A DNA stretch of 64,000 bases from DAOTTX01 sp034437515 (GTDB lineage: Bacteria; Chloroflexota; Anaerolineae; Aggregatilineales; Phototrophicaceae): the NCBI GenBank assembly GCA_034437515.1, contig DAOTTX010000363.1, positions 38,651 to 102,650 on the forward strand. The letters are read 5' to 3'. The translations under genes were made by a program, and so were the position numbers. Below the pieces are notes generated by a model. It was not told where the DNA came from. It saw only the letters and a list, made by a program, of their open reading frames with translations, and did not search any database. This document shows, in pieces, positions 1 to 8,941 of this stretch (positions within the stretch are counted from its first letter, which is position 1; every line of letters starts with the position of its first letter).

Positions 1-1044
1 GATGTACAGCGGCGTCAGCACCGCGCCGATTGGCCCGCCGTATACCCAGCCGTAAGCGTGCCCACCCGTAGAACGATAAACCGGACAGGCGTTCAGACAA
101 GCACCACAACGGATGCACGCCAGCGCCTCCGCGTATTTGGTGCCGTAGATTTCGCTCCGTCCGTTGTCAAGTAAGATCACATAGACGTCTTTTGGGCCGT
201 CGCCATCTTGCGAGGGACCACTGATGAGGTTAGTGTATACTGGCATCTTCTGACCGGTGCCGCTGCGGGGCAATACCTGCGTCAGTGTGACATAATCTTC
301 AACGGACTCGATCACCTTCTCGATGCCGACGACGGCGACGTGCAAATCCGGCAGGGCGGTAACCATCCGCCCGTTACCTTCGTTCATCACAAGCGCGAGG
401 CTACCTGTCTCCGCGATGATGAAGTTTCCACCGGTCACACCCATATCTGCGCCCTCGAACTTCTGGCGCAACGTCTCACGGGCAAAAGTGACCATCTTTA
501 CGGTGTCGTCAGTGTCGGGCATCTGCATCTCACGAATGAAGATCTCGCGTACCTGCTCTTTAGTCTTGTGGATCACCGGCGCGATGATGTGACTCGGTGT
601 CTCGTCGTTGAGCTGTAAAATCCACTCGCCGAGATCGGTTTCGACCACTTCGAGGCCGGCATTTTCCAGCGCATGGTTCAGTCCAATCTCCTCGGTGACC
701 ATACTCTTACTCTTGGCGACCGACTCCACACCATGCCGCTCGGCGATTTCCAACATGAGCTTATTTGCTTCGTCGGCGTCAGCGGCCCACAACACTTGAA
801 TGCCATTGGACTGCATATTGCTTTCGGCTCGTCCCAGCAGATCAGGCAGATTGCGGAGCGCGCGGCGCTTGGCTTCGGCGGCTTGCTGGCGCATGGCCTC
901 GCCGTGTTCGTCGCCGTGCATAAACATCGCGTTGAGCCGGTTGTTGTAGGCGTTGTTCGTGCCTTTGGTGACCGCTGCCTGCGTGTCTTTGTCACGAATG
1001 GCGATCTCCGCGAGGGAAACAAAATCGTGCGATCTAACTTCCAT
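1..1044 (-). CDS. lutB: LutB-type lactate utilisation iron-sulfur protein, 3' end outside window
   Basis: This is the iron-sulfur subunit of the LutABC L-lactate oxidation complex, inferred from the family. Reading from the ATG at 1044, the frame stays open for 348 codons to the window edge, so the C-terminus is missing. The central part is a LUD domain (residues about 70-270), with GVTGGNFIIAETGSLAL as the conserved core. Near the edge is a ferredoxin-type motif CIRCGACLNACP, expected to hold a 4Fe-4S cluster. The start overlaps the lutA stop by 11 bases, which indicates translational coupling. The missing part should contain the second cluster motif. Family assignment is firm; substrate is by family. 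Confidence 0.9.
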   Translation of the reverse strand, partial: MEVRSHDFVSLAEIAIRDKDTQAAVTKGTNNAYNNRLNAMFMHGDEHGEAMRQQAAEAKRRALRNLPDLLGRAESNMQSNGIQVLWAADADEANKLMLEIAERHGVESVAKSKSMVTEEIGLNHALENAGLEVVETDLGEWILQLNDETPSHIIAPVIHKTKEQVREIFIREMQMPDTDDTVKMVTFARETLRQKFEGADMGVTGGNFIIAETGSLALVMNEGNGRMVTALPDLHVAVVGIEKVIESVEDYVTLTQVLPRSGTGQKMPVYTNLISGPSQDGDGPKDVYVILLDNGRSEIYGTKYAEALACIRCGACLNACPVYRSTGGHAYGWVYGGPIGAVLTPLYI

Positions 1045-1822
1045 GAGGTTCTTGTCCCGTTTTCTCTGGCAGGCCCTCCGCCAGCACATCAGCAATGTGA
1101 CGTACACGCTTGTGCGATCCCTTGCGTGAGAGGCCGCCGTTCATGTGCATCAGACAGCTTGCATCCCCGCAGATGATGGTTTCCGCATCGGACGCATCGA
1201 TATTGGTCACCTTTTTTTCCAGTATCGCCGCACTGACGCCAGGCATCTTTACGCTGAACAAACCGCCGAATCCGCAGCATACATCACACTCGCGTAGGTC
1301 GTGTAGTTCGGCGTTATCGGTGTTTTGCATCAAGCGCCGCGCCTGTCCGCTGATCCCTAACAGACGTAAACCATGACACGAGTCATGGAAGGCGAAACTT
1401 TTATGTTCTGGCAGGGCGAGGCTTAGATCGTCGAAACCGAGGCCGTCTACGAGATATTCGGTAAATTCCCAGGTAATGACGGCAGCGCGTTCGGCACGTT
1501 CACGCCACACCGGGTCATCGGCGAACAGCGCCGGGTATTCGTGACGTACCATCCCCGCGCAGGAGCCGGACGGCGTCACGATGACTTCGGCGTCGGCGAA
1601 AGCGGTCAGAAACTGCTCGGCGACATCCCGCGCTTCTTGCCGGTAACCGGCGTTGAAGGCCGGTTGCCCACAACAGGTCTGCGCTTGCGGAAAATCGACC
1701 TCAATACCGAGGTATTCCAGAATATCCACGACAGACATGCCGGTCTGCGGGTAGATCATATCGACGATGCAGGTCACGAATAACGAAACTGTCTTCTCTC
1801 TAGGGCAAGGGCGAGGCTGCAT
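1034..1822 (-). CDS. lutA: LutA-type cysteine-rich (CCG domain) lactate utilisation protein
   Basis: A 262-residue protein of the LutA/YkgE family, a subunit of the lactate-oxidising complex related to heterodisulfide reductase and GlpC cysteine-rich domains. Two CCG modules are visible: TCCGQPAFNAGY near residue 50 and CDVCCGFGGLFSVK near residue 180, followed by CGDASCLMHMNGG. These cysteines bind an iron-sulfur centre in the family. The ATG at 1822 has AAGGAA five bases upstream. The gene starts 23 bases after the recombinase stop on the same strand and overlaps lutB, so it probably sits in one transcript with lutB. The length is typical of the family. Confidence 0.92.
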   Translation of the reverse strand: MQPRPCPREKTVSLFVTCIVDMIYPQTGMSVVDILEYLGIEVDFPQAQTCCGQPAFNAGYRQEARDVAEQFLTAFADAEVIVTPSGSCAGMVRHEYPALFADDPVWRERAERAAVITWEFTEYLVDGLGFDDLSLALPEHKSFAFHDSCHGLRLLGISGQARRLMQNTDNAELHDLRECDVCCGFGGLFSVKMPGVSAAILEKKVTNIDASDAETIICGDASCLMHMNGGLSRKGSHKRVRHIADVLAEGLPEKTGQEPHGS

Positions 1823-1845
1823 AAATTTCCTTACGATAATTTTAC

Positions 1846-2817
1846 TTAATACGTCGTCTTAAAGCGTCCACGACGCTTGCGAGCGTCGGCAGGCATCGAA
1901 TAGCCCTGAATGGTCGTGCTGGCATGGGCGTGCCCTAGCTGTGCCTGTACATCCGATGTCGGGTGGTTGTTCGTCAGCAGATCGGTACCCAGGGTGCGAC
2001 GGGCGTCATGGGGGGTGAAATCGATCCCGCAGGCCGCGCTGGTTTTCTCTACGATTTGATTGACGGCGCGGACGTTCACCGGGCGATCTTTGCCGGGACG
2101 GTCGGCTTTGTTGATCGAGCAGAAGATGTATTGACGATCTTCGCCGGTGGCTTGCTCCAGCGCCCGTTGGTAGGTGCGTAAGGCTTTGACAGCGGTGTCG
2201 TCCGGCCCTTCGACGATAGCCACATCTCGGCGTTTGTCGCCTTTGCCGTGCCGTACCCGCACCACGCCTTCACGTAGATCAATGTCTTCCCAACGCAAGA
2301 CGACGGCCTCACTACGGCGCAGACCGGTGTAAAACAGCACGGCGAGCAACGCCCGATTACGTTTGTAGATCAGCTTTCGACCTTTCCAGACACGCAACGC
2401 TTCCCAGACATCGGTGTTGTTCAGCGCACGACGTTCGCGTTCCTCACCACCGAGATTCTGGACTGGCACACGCAGCAGACGCAGCGCCTCGTAGATCGAG
2501 CGGTATTTCGGCTGGGTGCTGTCGAGCGCCATCACCCGTGCGAGTTTGCGCAACGCAGCGAGATGACGCTGGCGGGTGCTTTTCGTCACCGGTTGCGCGA
2601 TGAGAAAGTCACGCACATCGAGCGGACGTAACTCAAGCGGGATGCTTCTGTTCCTGGCACACCATTCCTGCCACAGTTCGTAGGTATGCCCGTAAGTACG
2701 GGCGCTGCTAGGCGCGACGGTTGAAAGCGCAAATTCGGCGACAGTCTTAAAAGAAACGACGGTGAGCGAAGCGCGTTCCGCGTCATCTGGGATAATAAGT
2801 TCGGTTTCTGAAGTCAT
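1846..2817 (-). CDS. Tyrosine recombinase (XerC/D-like integrase)
   Basis: A phage-integrase-family site-specific recombinase of about 323 residues. The N-terminal half is a SAM-like core-binding domain. The C-terminal half carries the catalytic set: the Arg in TGLRRSEAV, the Lys in the beta-hairpin VRHGKGDKR, HDARR (His-x-x-Arg), a second His in LGHAHAST, and the Tyr nucleophile in TIQGYS. I chose the ATG at 2817 because a weak promoter at 2853-2881 would make the alternative TTG at 2847 practically leaderless. It is alone, without an excisionase or clear att repeats, and lies directly upstream of lutA. It could be a Xer-like housekeeping enzyme or a remnant of an integrated element. Confidence 0.85.
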   Translation of the reverse strand: MTSETELIIPDDAERASLTVVSFKTVAEFALSTVAPSSARTYGHTYELWQEWCARNRSIPLELRPLDVRDFLIAQPVTKSTRQRHLAALRKLARVMALDSTQPKYRSIYEALRLLRVPVQNLGGEERERRALNNTDVWEALRVWKGRKLIYKRNRALLAVLFYTGLRRSEAVVLRWEDIDLREGVVRVRHGKGDKRRDVAIVEGPDDTAVKALRTYQRALEQATGEDRQYIFCSINKADRPGKDRPVNVRAVNQIVEKTSAACGIDFTPHDARRTLGTDLLTNNHPTSDVQAQLGHAHASTTIQGYSMPADARKRRGRFKTTY

Positions 2818-2852
2818 AATAATGCTCTCGTCACTGCGCAAAGACAACTCTG

Positions 2853-2881
2853 ACTATAGCACATTAATCACTACAGCAAAA
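2853..2881 (-). promoter_or_regulatory. Weak sigma-70-like promoter for the recombinase
   Basis: Reading leftward: TTTTGC, 17 bases, TATAGT. The -10 is good and the -35 is poor. The predicted start site falls near 2846, giving a leader of about 30 bases to the ATG at 2817. Confidence 0.3.
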
Positions 2882-2973
2882 ATTTTATCACGAATTGGAT
2901 TCAGCATCTAAAATGTGCTGGTGTTCTTGCATCCAGCCTCGTCTCGCATACTGCATACCGCCGTTTTCAAGGA

Positions 2974-3002
2974 TAGACGACCTGCGACATCACCACTATA
3001 AT
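2974..3002 (+). promoter_or_regulatory. Sigma-70-like promoter for the glycan locus (wzt)
   Basis: TAGACG (2974-2979), a 17-base spacer and a perfect TATAAT (2997-3002). Transcription would start near 3009. An AGAGG ribosome-binding site at 3020-3024 precedes the ATG at 3038. This is the only strong promoter seen before the tightly packed genes up to 15.9 kb. Confidence 0.65.
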
Positions 3003-3037
3003 GCCGTGTCGATAATCGCAAGAGGCAATAACATCGC

Positions 3038-4321
3038 ATGAGCGAGACCGTCATCGACGTGCAAGGGTTGGGCAAACAGTATCACATCGGTGCCCTGAAC
3101 CAACAGAAGATCACGCTGCGCCAGTCCATGACCCGTGCCGTGACCGCACCTGTACGACGCGCGTTCAACGTCCTGCGCGGGCAAGCCAGCGCCGCCTCTG
3201 ACCTGCAAGAAACCATCTGGGCATTGAAAGACATCTCTTTTCAGGTCAAGCGTGGTGAGGTGCTAGGCGTCATCGGGCACAACGGTTCCGGCAAAAGCAC
3301 ATTGCTCAAATTGCTCACGCGCATCACACAACCGACCACCGGGCAGATCGACATCATCGGGCGAGTCGGCGCACTGCTGGAAGTCGGCACTGGCTTTCAC
3401 CCGGAGTTGACCGGGCGCGAGAACATCTACCTCAACGGGTCGATCTTAGGGATGCGTCGGGCGGAAACGACCCATCACTTCGATGAGATCGTCGAGTTCG
3501 CCGGGGTAGGGCAGTTTATTGACACACCGGTCAAGCATTATTCCAGCGGAATGTATACACGGTTGGCGTTTGCTGTTGCCGCGCACCTCAACCCGGAGAT
3601 TCTGCTGGTCGATGAAGTACTGTCGGTCGGTGATGCGGCCTTTCAGAAGCGGTCAATTGGTAAGATGGACGAGGTCTCTCAGCAGGGACGCACGGTGCTT
3701 TTCGTCAGTCATAATATGGCAGCGGTACGCAGCTTGTGTCCGCGATCTTTACTGCTAGAAAAAGGGGAGATCGCCTGCCTGGACAGCACGGCACAATGCC
3801 TGGATCGTTATCTGACCACACAGAGCGGGATGCCCAAACACATTGATCTCACCAACCATTCACGACAAAATCTGCGCGGATACTCAGGACGCATCCAGAT
3901 GACTGAGATCAGCATTGATGTACCCGGTGACACGGCGACGTTTTACACCGACGAGGCCCCTAATATCGAGTTGACGTTCGACATTCACGAAACCGTGCAG
4001 GATGTGACCTTCGGCATGGCGGTGTTTACCCGTGATGACGTGCGCGTCTTTGATCTGGTCAGCCATGATAGCTTCGCGCCTATCGAGGCACTCAAACCGG
4101 GGACGTACACGGCACGCTGCACCATGCCGCATGATTTACTGCTGCCAGGGCAATATTACATCGAGCCAGGGGTGCGTAGCGGCAGCAGCATCGACATTGA
4201 TTACATCCCACACGGCCTAGAAATTCAGGTCGAATCTCGCGAGAAAATCGACTCCCTGTGGTTGACCAACCGCTGGGGGATCGTCAAAGTACACAGTGAT
4301 TGGACGCTTGACAGGACTTGA
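3038..4321 (+). CDS. wzt: Polysaccharide export ABC transporter ATPase (Wzt type)
   Basis: ATP-binding subunit of an ABC-2 exporter for O-antigen or teichoic-acid-like polysaccharide. The N-terminal nucleotide-binding domain has a Walker A motif (GHNGSGKST), the KHYSSGMYTRLAF signature typical of Wzt/TagH proteins, Walker B (ILLVDEVLSVGD) and a switch His (VSHNM). Residues about 250-427 form the extra C-terminal domain seen in Wzt proteins, which in studied homologues recognises the modified end of the glycan. The partner permease is encoded at 16033, at the far side of the glycosyltransferase genes. First gene of the locus. Confidence 0.93.
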   Translation: MSETVIDVQGLGKQYHIGALNQQKITLRQSMTRAVTAPVRRAFNVLRGQASAASDLQETIWALKDISFQVKRGEVLGVIGHNGSGKSTLLKLLTRITQPTTGQIDIIGRVGALLEVGTGFHPELTGRENIYLNGSILGMRRAETTHHFDEIVEFAGVGQFIDTPVKHYSSGMYTRLAFAVAAHLNPEILLVDEVLSVGDAAFQKRSIGKMDEVSQQGRTVLFVSHNMAAVRSLCPRSLLLEKGEIACLDSTAQCLDRYLTTQSGMPKHIDLTNHSRQNLRGYSGRIQMTEISIDVPGDTATFYTDEAPNIELTFDIHETVQDVTFGMAVFTRDDVRVFDLVSHDSFAPIEALKPGTYTARCTMPHDLLLPGQYYIEPGVRSGSSIDIDYIPHGLEIQVESREKIDSLWLTNRWGIVKVHSDWTLDRT

Positions 4322-4373
4322 GCTTCGCTTTAATCTCAGCCTCACTCAAAGTTGCACGGAGTCATGATTTACT

Positions 4374-5165
4374 ATGTCTGGAATCTTCAAAACGGCGATC
4401 AGGCGTGTTCGCCATCATTTAAAACCACGCTACCGTATCGGTTCGGCCTTGCACTTCATCGCCGATCATCTGCTGCGGCCTTATGAAAAATCACCTCAGC
4501 AACGTGTCTGGATTGACGTCGGTTCGCACCTCGGTGAACGCACATTTCATCATGCACAAGCTGACCCAAAACTGACCGTCTATGCGTTTGAGCCGAACAT
4601 TGATCTGGTCGTACAGCGCCAGGGACGCCTACCGAACTTTCATGTGTTCGCGCAGGCCGTCTCCGATAAAGAAGGTCAGGCGACTTTTCACATCACCGCG
4701 TATGATTATGCCAGTTCGCTGCTGCCGCTTGACCCCGACACGGGATGGGACGAAGAATGGGATGTCAGCGTTGCCGAAACACGCACCGTGCCGACCGTGC
4801 GCCTGGATAATTTTATGGATCGGATGCAAATCGACGAGGTAGATTTCCTCAAGATCGACGCACAAGGACATGATTTCACCGTCATTCGTTCCGCCGGGGA
4901 GCGCATCCGCGATGTGAAACATATCGATACAGAAGTGATGACCGGCAAGACCGCGCTCTACATCGGCGAAGACGATAAACGTGAGATGATCGAGTATCTG
5001 CTGGCGCGGGGGTTCATCCTACTGCGCATCGGGACTGTCACCAATGGTTGGGCGGAAGACCTCGAATTTATTCGTGCCGATGTCGCCACGCTGGAGCAGC
5101 ACGCCCGCGCGATTTCCGTCGAAGATGCGATCAAGACCTCGCAAAAAGTCCCGGCGGAAAAGTAA
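4374..5165 (+). CDS. FkbM family SAM-dependent methyltransferase
   Basis: A 263-residue methyltransferase of the FkbM (Methyltransf_21) family, which O-methylates sugars or polyketides in known cases. Motif I is IDVGSHLGE near residue 45, followed by the acidic YAFEPN loop. The FkbM hallmark VDFLKIDAQGHD lies near residue 155. It follows wzt by 52 bases and precedes a second FkbM-like gene by 4 bases, so it is part of the glycan operon. The likely job is methylation of a sugar in the exported glycan; the target cannot be read from sequence. Confidence 0.85.
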   Translation: MSGIFKTAIRRVRHHLKPRYRIGSALHFIADHLLRPYEKSPQQRVWIDVGSHLGERTFHHAQADPKLTVYAFEPNIDLVVQRQGRLPNFHVFAQAVSDKEGQATFHITAYDYASSLLPLDPDTGWDEEWDVSVAETRTVPTVRLDNFMDRMQIDEVDFLKIDAQGHDFTVIRSAGERIRDVKHIDTEVMTGKTALYIGEDDKREMIEYLLARGFILLRIGTVTNGWAEDLEFIRADVATLEQHARAISVEDAIKTSQKVPAEK

Positions 5166-5169
5166 CCTC

Positions 5170-6069
5170 ATGACTCTGCGATCTATCGTGCGAAATGTCT
5201 TACCGCTGCCCGCACGTAAGCGTCTGCGTGCCTGGGCAACAACCCTGGCGACCACACCGACCGTCCCCGAAACCATCGAGGAACGGGCCGCTGCGATTAC
5301 GCACAGTGCGGCTTTCAAGCGGTTGTCGTATCATCCCAAAGCCGGGCAGATTGAAGACGGACGCCAGTATCTTTACGACGGCAGCGTGACCGTCCAACCC
5401 TGGGCACCCCCAGAAATCGAACGATTGGTCATGCTGACTAAAGGCGCACCGGAACCGCAAGAAACGCTCGCGTTAGTCGAATCTTTTCCGCATATGCCGA
5501 CCGACCCGATCATGGTGGAGTTGGGCGCGGGTTGGTCATACTTCAGTATCATCACCGGAAGCAAGCTGCCGGAGGCACGGCTGTTTCTCGTCGAAGCGAA
5601 CCCCCGCCTGATGGAAATCGCCCGGCAAAATATGACTCTGAACGATTTGACCACACAGGCAACGTTCATCGAACGGGCCGTTGCGGACATAGACGGACTC
5701 AAACTTAACTTTAGTGAGCGCGGCTACGGCAGCGCCATCCACGATGAAGGCGAATACCAGACCACCAGCATCACTGTAGAACAGTTAATGGCAGATTATG
5801 ACCTGCCGCATATCGACATTTTACAGATGGATGTGCAGCACACCGAACTTAAAACAATTTTGGGGATGCAAAACGCGCTGCGTGCCGGGACAATCCGCTA
5901 TGTGATTATCAGCACGCACAGCGGCGCACTCCACACCGCTTGTGCTCAGTTGATGCAGGCGTTCGACTACGTGCAGATTACCGCGCATAACTTTAAAGAC
6001 TACGGCGGTGACGGTCTACTGGTCTACGCACAACCCGAATTTGCGGCAAAAATGTCGGGGGCACTATGA
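5170..6069 (+). CDS. FkbM-like methyltransferase
   Basis: A second FkbM-type methyltransferase (299 residues), divergent from the first. It has a Rossmann motif I of the form VELGAGWSYFS, an acidic LFLVEANP strand and the family hallmark IDILQMDVQHTE near residue 220. The N-terminal 80 residues are a separate helical extension. The ATG at 5170 begins four bases after the upstream stop; an earlier in-frame ATG would lie inside the preceding gene. The stop overlaps the next start by four bases (ATGA). Role in glycan methylation is inferred from the neighbourhood. Confidence 0.8.
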   Translation: MTLRSIVRNVLPLPARKRLRAWATTLATTPTVPETIEERAAAITHSAAFKRLSYHPKAGQIEDGRQYLYDGSVTVQPWAPPEIERLVMLTKGAPEPQETLALVESFPHMPTDPIMVELGAGWSYFSIITGSKLPEARLFLVEANPRLMEIARQNMTLNDLTTQATFIERAVADIDGLKLNFSERGYGSAIHDEGEYQTTSITVEQLMADYDLPHIDILQMDVQHTELKTILGMQNALRAGTIRYVIISTHSGALHTACAQLMQAFDYVQITAHNFKDYGGDGLLVYAQPEFAAKMSGAL

Positions 6070-6875
6070 CGACAGAGTTAGAATTTACCGGCGAGCGCGT
6101 CATCCCTGGGAAGACACCCGAATTCGTCGAGCGACCGCACATCGAGCGTTATCGTTTCGCCGGCGGCTACTGCCGAGGCAAAACCGTGATCGACATCGGC
6201 TGTGGTGCGGGGTATGGCAGTGCCATGCTTCTGGAGATGGGCGCGTCACGGGTGTTTGGTGTCGATGTCAGCGTGGAAACCATCGCGCACTGTCAGCGAA
6301 CTTACGATGACCCGCGCTTGTCGTTCCACGTGCTGGATGTCGCGGACATTCATGCCTTTGCAGAAGAACACGTCCCGGAAAAGTTTGGCGCGGCGGTCTG
6401 CTTTGAGGTCATCGAGCATGTGCCGCGCCCGGCAGCGACCGTGCGCCAGATCGTGCTGACATTACGCGACGGCGCACCACTGGTGATCTCGACGCCAAAC
6501 CGGGTGTTAAACTCGCCTGGCGTCCCGGTGTGGCGCGAACCGAATAACCCCTATCACATCCGTGAGTTTATCCGACCGGAATTCGCTGTATTGCTGCGTC
6601 AGGGGAACTTTGGACGGTTGCGCGTCTTCGGGCAATGTCGGGTGGAGCGATTCCTCTCTCGGCGGCGAGCAACCCGGCTTTATCCCCAGTTGATGGAACG
6701 TTTTACGACGGCAGAAGGGGCGGCAGTCGTCCCGCTTACAGTTACAGAAACCGCCCACACCCTGACGTATGTCGCCTATGCCTGGTCGCGGGTGTCGTTC
6801 CTGGCACGAGTACGCGGCAAACTAAAACGCATCTACCGGCAAATCAGCGGACAAGAAAAGAGACAACAATCATGA
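6066..6875 (+). CDS. Class I SAM-dependent methyltransferase
   Basis: A 269-residue Methyltransf_11/23-type enzyme. The SAM-binding motif is VIDIGCGAGYGSAML, followed by VFGVDVS and the post-II motif CFEVIEHVPRP, then ISTPNR. The opening FTGERVIPG is common in methyltransferases of polysaccharide loci. It is coupled by ATGA overlaps to both neighbours. The C-terminus is basic and may sit on the membrane. Substrate unknown; a sugar or lipid-linked sugar is likely from context. Confidence 0.85.
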   Translation: MTTELEFTGERVIPGKTPEFVERPHIERYRFAGGYCRGKTVIDIGCGAGYGSAMLLEMGASRVFGVDVSVETIAHCQRTYDDPRLSFHVLDVADIHAFAEEHVPEKFGAAVCFEVIEHVPRPAATVRQIVLTLRDGAPLVISTPNRVLNSPGVPVWREPNNPYHIREFIRPEFAVLLRQGNFGRLRVFGQCRVERFLSRRRATRLYPQLMERFTTAEGAAVVPLTVTETAHTLTYVAYAWSRVSFLARVRGKLKRIYRQISGQEKRQQS

Positions 6876-7852
6876 CAGATTTCTGGCACGATAAACGTGT
6901 GATGGTCACCGGCGGCTGTGGGTTCATCGGTTCTTACGTCGTTGAAGAATTGGTACAGGCCGGTGCGAAAGTAACGGCAGTTGATAACCTCGAACGTGGA
7001 CGACTCGATAACCTGGCTCCGATGCGTGATGAGGTCGAGTTTATTCAAGGTGATCTACGTGACCGCAGCTTCTGTCATCAAATCGCGCCGGGGTTCGATG
7101 TGGTGATGAATCTGGTCGGGCGTGCCTACGGCATGGAATACAGCATGAAGCATCATGGCGAGATGCTCTATCATAATACGGTCGCCCAGTTAAATATGCT
7201 GGAAGCGGCTCGCGCACACGGCGTCTCGCGCTTCCTCACGGTCAGTTCAGCCTGTGTCTACAACGATGAAGCCCCTATCCCGACCATCGAAGCAAACGGC
7301 TTCGCCGGGCAACCGGAAGCAGTCAATGTAGGGTATGGCTGGGCCAAGCGCATAGCAGAATTGCAAGCCATCTACTATCACGAAGAATTTGACATCGACA
7401 TCGCCATCGTCCGCCCGTATAACCCCTATGGTGATCGTTACATCTGGATGGGAACGAAATCACAGGTGATCCCGACGTTGGTCAAGCGGGTGATGGATGG
7501 CGAAGACCCGGTCGTCGTGTGGGGCAGCGGGCAGCAAAAGCGGAGCTTCCTCCATGTGCGAGATACGGCACGGTTGATGATGCTCATCACCGAAAGGCAC
7601 GCGGTCGGTGAGCCGATCAACATTGGTTACGACGGCATCACCATCACGGAAGTCGTAGAAACAATCTGTAAGGTCGCCAGAAAATCACCGGAGATCGTCT
7701 ACGACCACAGCAAGCCGGAGGGCAATCCCTGCAAATGCGCCGACTCCTCACGGATGTTAGAGGTCACCGGCGGTTACCAACAGCAGGTGAGCCTCGAAGA
7801 CGGCCTGCGCGAGATGGTTGGCTGGTATCAACGCACATTCGAGGCCACATGA
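6872..7852 (+). CDS. NAD-dependent sugar-nucleotide epimerase/dehydratase (extended SDR)
   Basis: A 326-residue extended short-chain dehydrogenase/reductase. The nucleotide-binding motif is VTGGCGFIGS at residues 11-20. The active site is read as Ser in TVSSACVY and Tyr/Lys in GYGWAKR. Then follow VRPYNPYG and RSFLHVRD, typical of GDP-mannose/UDP-glucose epimerase relatives. It should act on a nucleotide sugar in the cytoplasm to feed the adjacent glycosyltransferases; the exact conversion is not determinable. The ATG at 6872 overlaps the upstream stop; longer in-frame starts lie within the methyltransferase gene. Confidence 0.88.
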   Translation: MTDFWHDKRVMVTGGCGFIGSYVVEELVQAGAKVTAVDNLERGRLDNLAPMRDEVEFIQGDLRDRSFCHQIAPGFDVVMNLVGRAYGMEYSMKHHGEMLYHNTVAQLNMLEAARAHGVSRFLTVSSACVYNDEAPIPTIEANGFAGQPEAVNVGYGWAKRIAELQAIYYHEEFDIDIAIVRPYNPYGDRYIWMGTKSQVIPTLVKRVMDGEDPVVVWGSGQQKRSFLHVRDTARLMMLITERHAVGEPINIGYDGITITEVVETICKVARKSPEIVYDHSKPEGNPCKCADSSRMLEVTGGYQQQVSLEDGLREMVGWYQRTFEAT

Positions 7853-8937
7853 TGACTGACTTAAGTATCGTCATCGCCGCACGGAATGACAATTACGGCG
7901 GTGATTTTACCGAACGGTTACAACTTGCTATCAACGTGCATCTAACGTATATGGCACGCTTCAACATGGATGCCGAACTGCTCATCGTGGAGTGGAACCC
8001 GCCGCCGGAAAGACCACCCTTAGTCGAGGCGCTGCGCTGGCCTGATGACCTCCCTGCCGGACGTGTGCGAATTATTCGTGTGCCATCAGAAGTACATGCA
8101 AGGGTGCCAAACCCGAAGAATATGCCGATGTTCGAATACATGGCGAAAAATGCAGGGTTGCGCCGGGCGCGAGGGCGCTTTGTGCTGGTCACCAACGCCG
8201 ATGTGTTGTTCAGCGCGGCATTGTACCGTCAGCTTGCCGTTGGGACGTTGGACGAAGGTGCATTCTACCGCGCCGACCGCTATGATTTCGACGGTCGTCC
8301 CGACCCGTCATGGGCTGCTGATCGCGTCATCGAATATGCGAAGGCGAACATCAACGCGGTCGTCTGGCGTCCGCCCCGTGCGGAAGCCTCCCGTTATTCG
8401 CGTCCGCTCACACCTGGGCAGCGTTGGCTGGGTCAGCGGCTTGGTGTATGGCTTTCCACCTATAAGCACAAGCTGCACTATGGGTTGAAGTGGTTAACAG
8501 CATGGTCCCCGGAGATTGCCATTCGTTCGGGTTGGAACACCGCACCGATCTATGACCCGACAGAGACCGCTTATGGGTTGCATACCTATGCACCGGGTGA
8601 TTTCCTGCTCGCCGCCCGCACGAGCTGGCAAGCGATTCATGGTTTCCCAGAATTCCCGGATACATTTATTCATCTGGATAGCTACGGCACCACACAGTTA
8701 TTCGCGCTCGGCCTGGAGCAGATGTTGTTTCTGCCGCCGTGTATAATCTTACATACAGACCACGACCGAGACAACCAGACCAGCCGTCCGTCAGTGACGT
8801 GGGAAGACATCAGTCCGGACCTAGCGGCATTACGTGCAGGGGAAAAGTCCCCGGCAATCAATGGTGAAGACTGGGGATTGGTCGATGCTGACCTGCCGGA
8901 ATTAGACCCGGTACTATCGCACACCGTTCGAGAGTAA
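7849..8937 (+). CDS. Putative GT-A fold glycosyltransferase
   Basis: A 362-residue protein whose first 120 residues look like a GT-A nucleotide-sugar-binding core: LSIVIAARNDNYGG at the N-terminus, then LRRARGRFVLVTNADVLFS, where the NAD triad would be the metal-binding DXD equivalent. The rest is not recognised and may set the acceptor. The start overlaps the epimerase stop (ATGATGA), and a second ATG at 7852 is equally possible. It resembles the protein encoded immediately downstream in its T-N-x-D core. The assignment as glycosyltransferase is probable, not proven. Confidence 0.6.
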   Translation: MMTDLSIVIAARNDNYGGDFTERLQLAINVHLTYMARFNMDAELLIVEWNPPPERPPLVEALRWPDDLPAGRVRIIRVPSEVHARVPNPKNMPMFEYMAKNAGLRRARGRFVLVTNADVLFSAALYRQLAVGTLDEGAFYRADRYDFDGRPDPSWAADRVIEYAKANINAVVWRPPRAEASRYSRPLTPGQRWLGQRLGVWLSTYKHKLHYGLKWLTAWSPEIAIRSGWNTAPIYDPTETAYGLHTYAPGDFLLAARTSWQAIHGFPEFPDTFIHLDSYGTTQLFALGLEQMLFLPPCIILHTDHDRDNQTSRPSVTWEDISPDLAALRAGEKSPAINGEDWGLVDADLPELDPVLSHTVRE

Positions 8938-8941
8938 GCTC

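Noticed and set aside
208..1176. Plus-strand open frames of up to 167 codons at the left edge
   Set aside because: They are antisense to lutB and lutA, which have clear Cys motifs and coupled starts on the minus strand.
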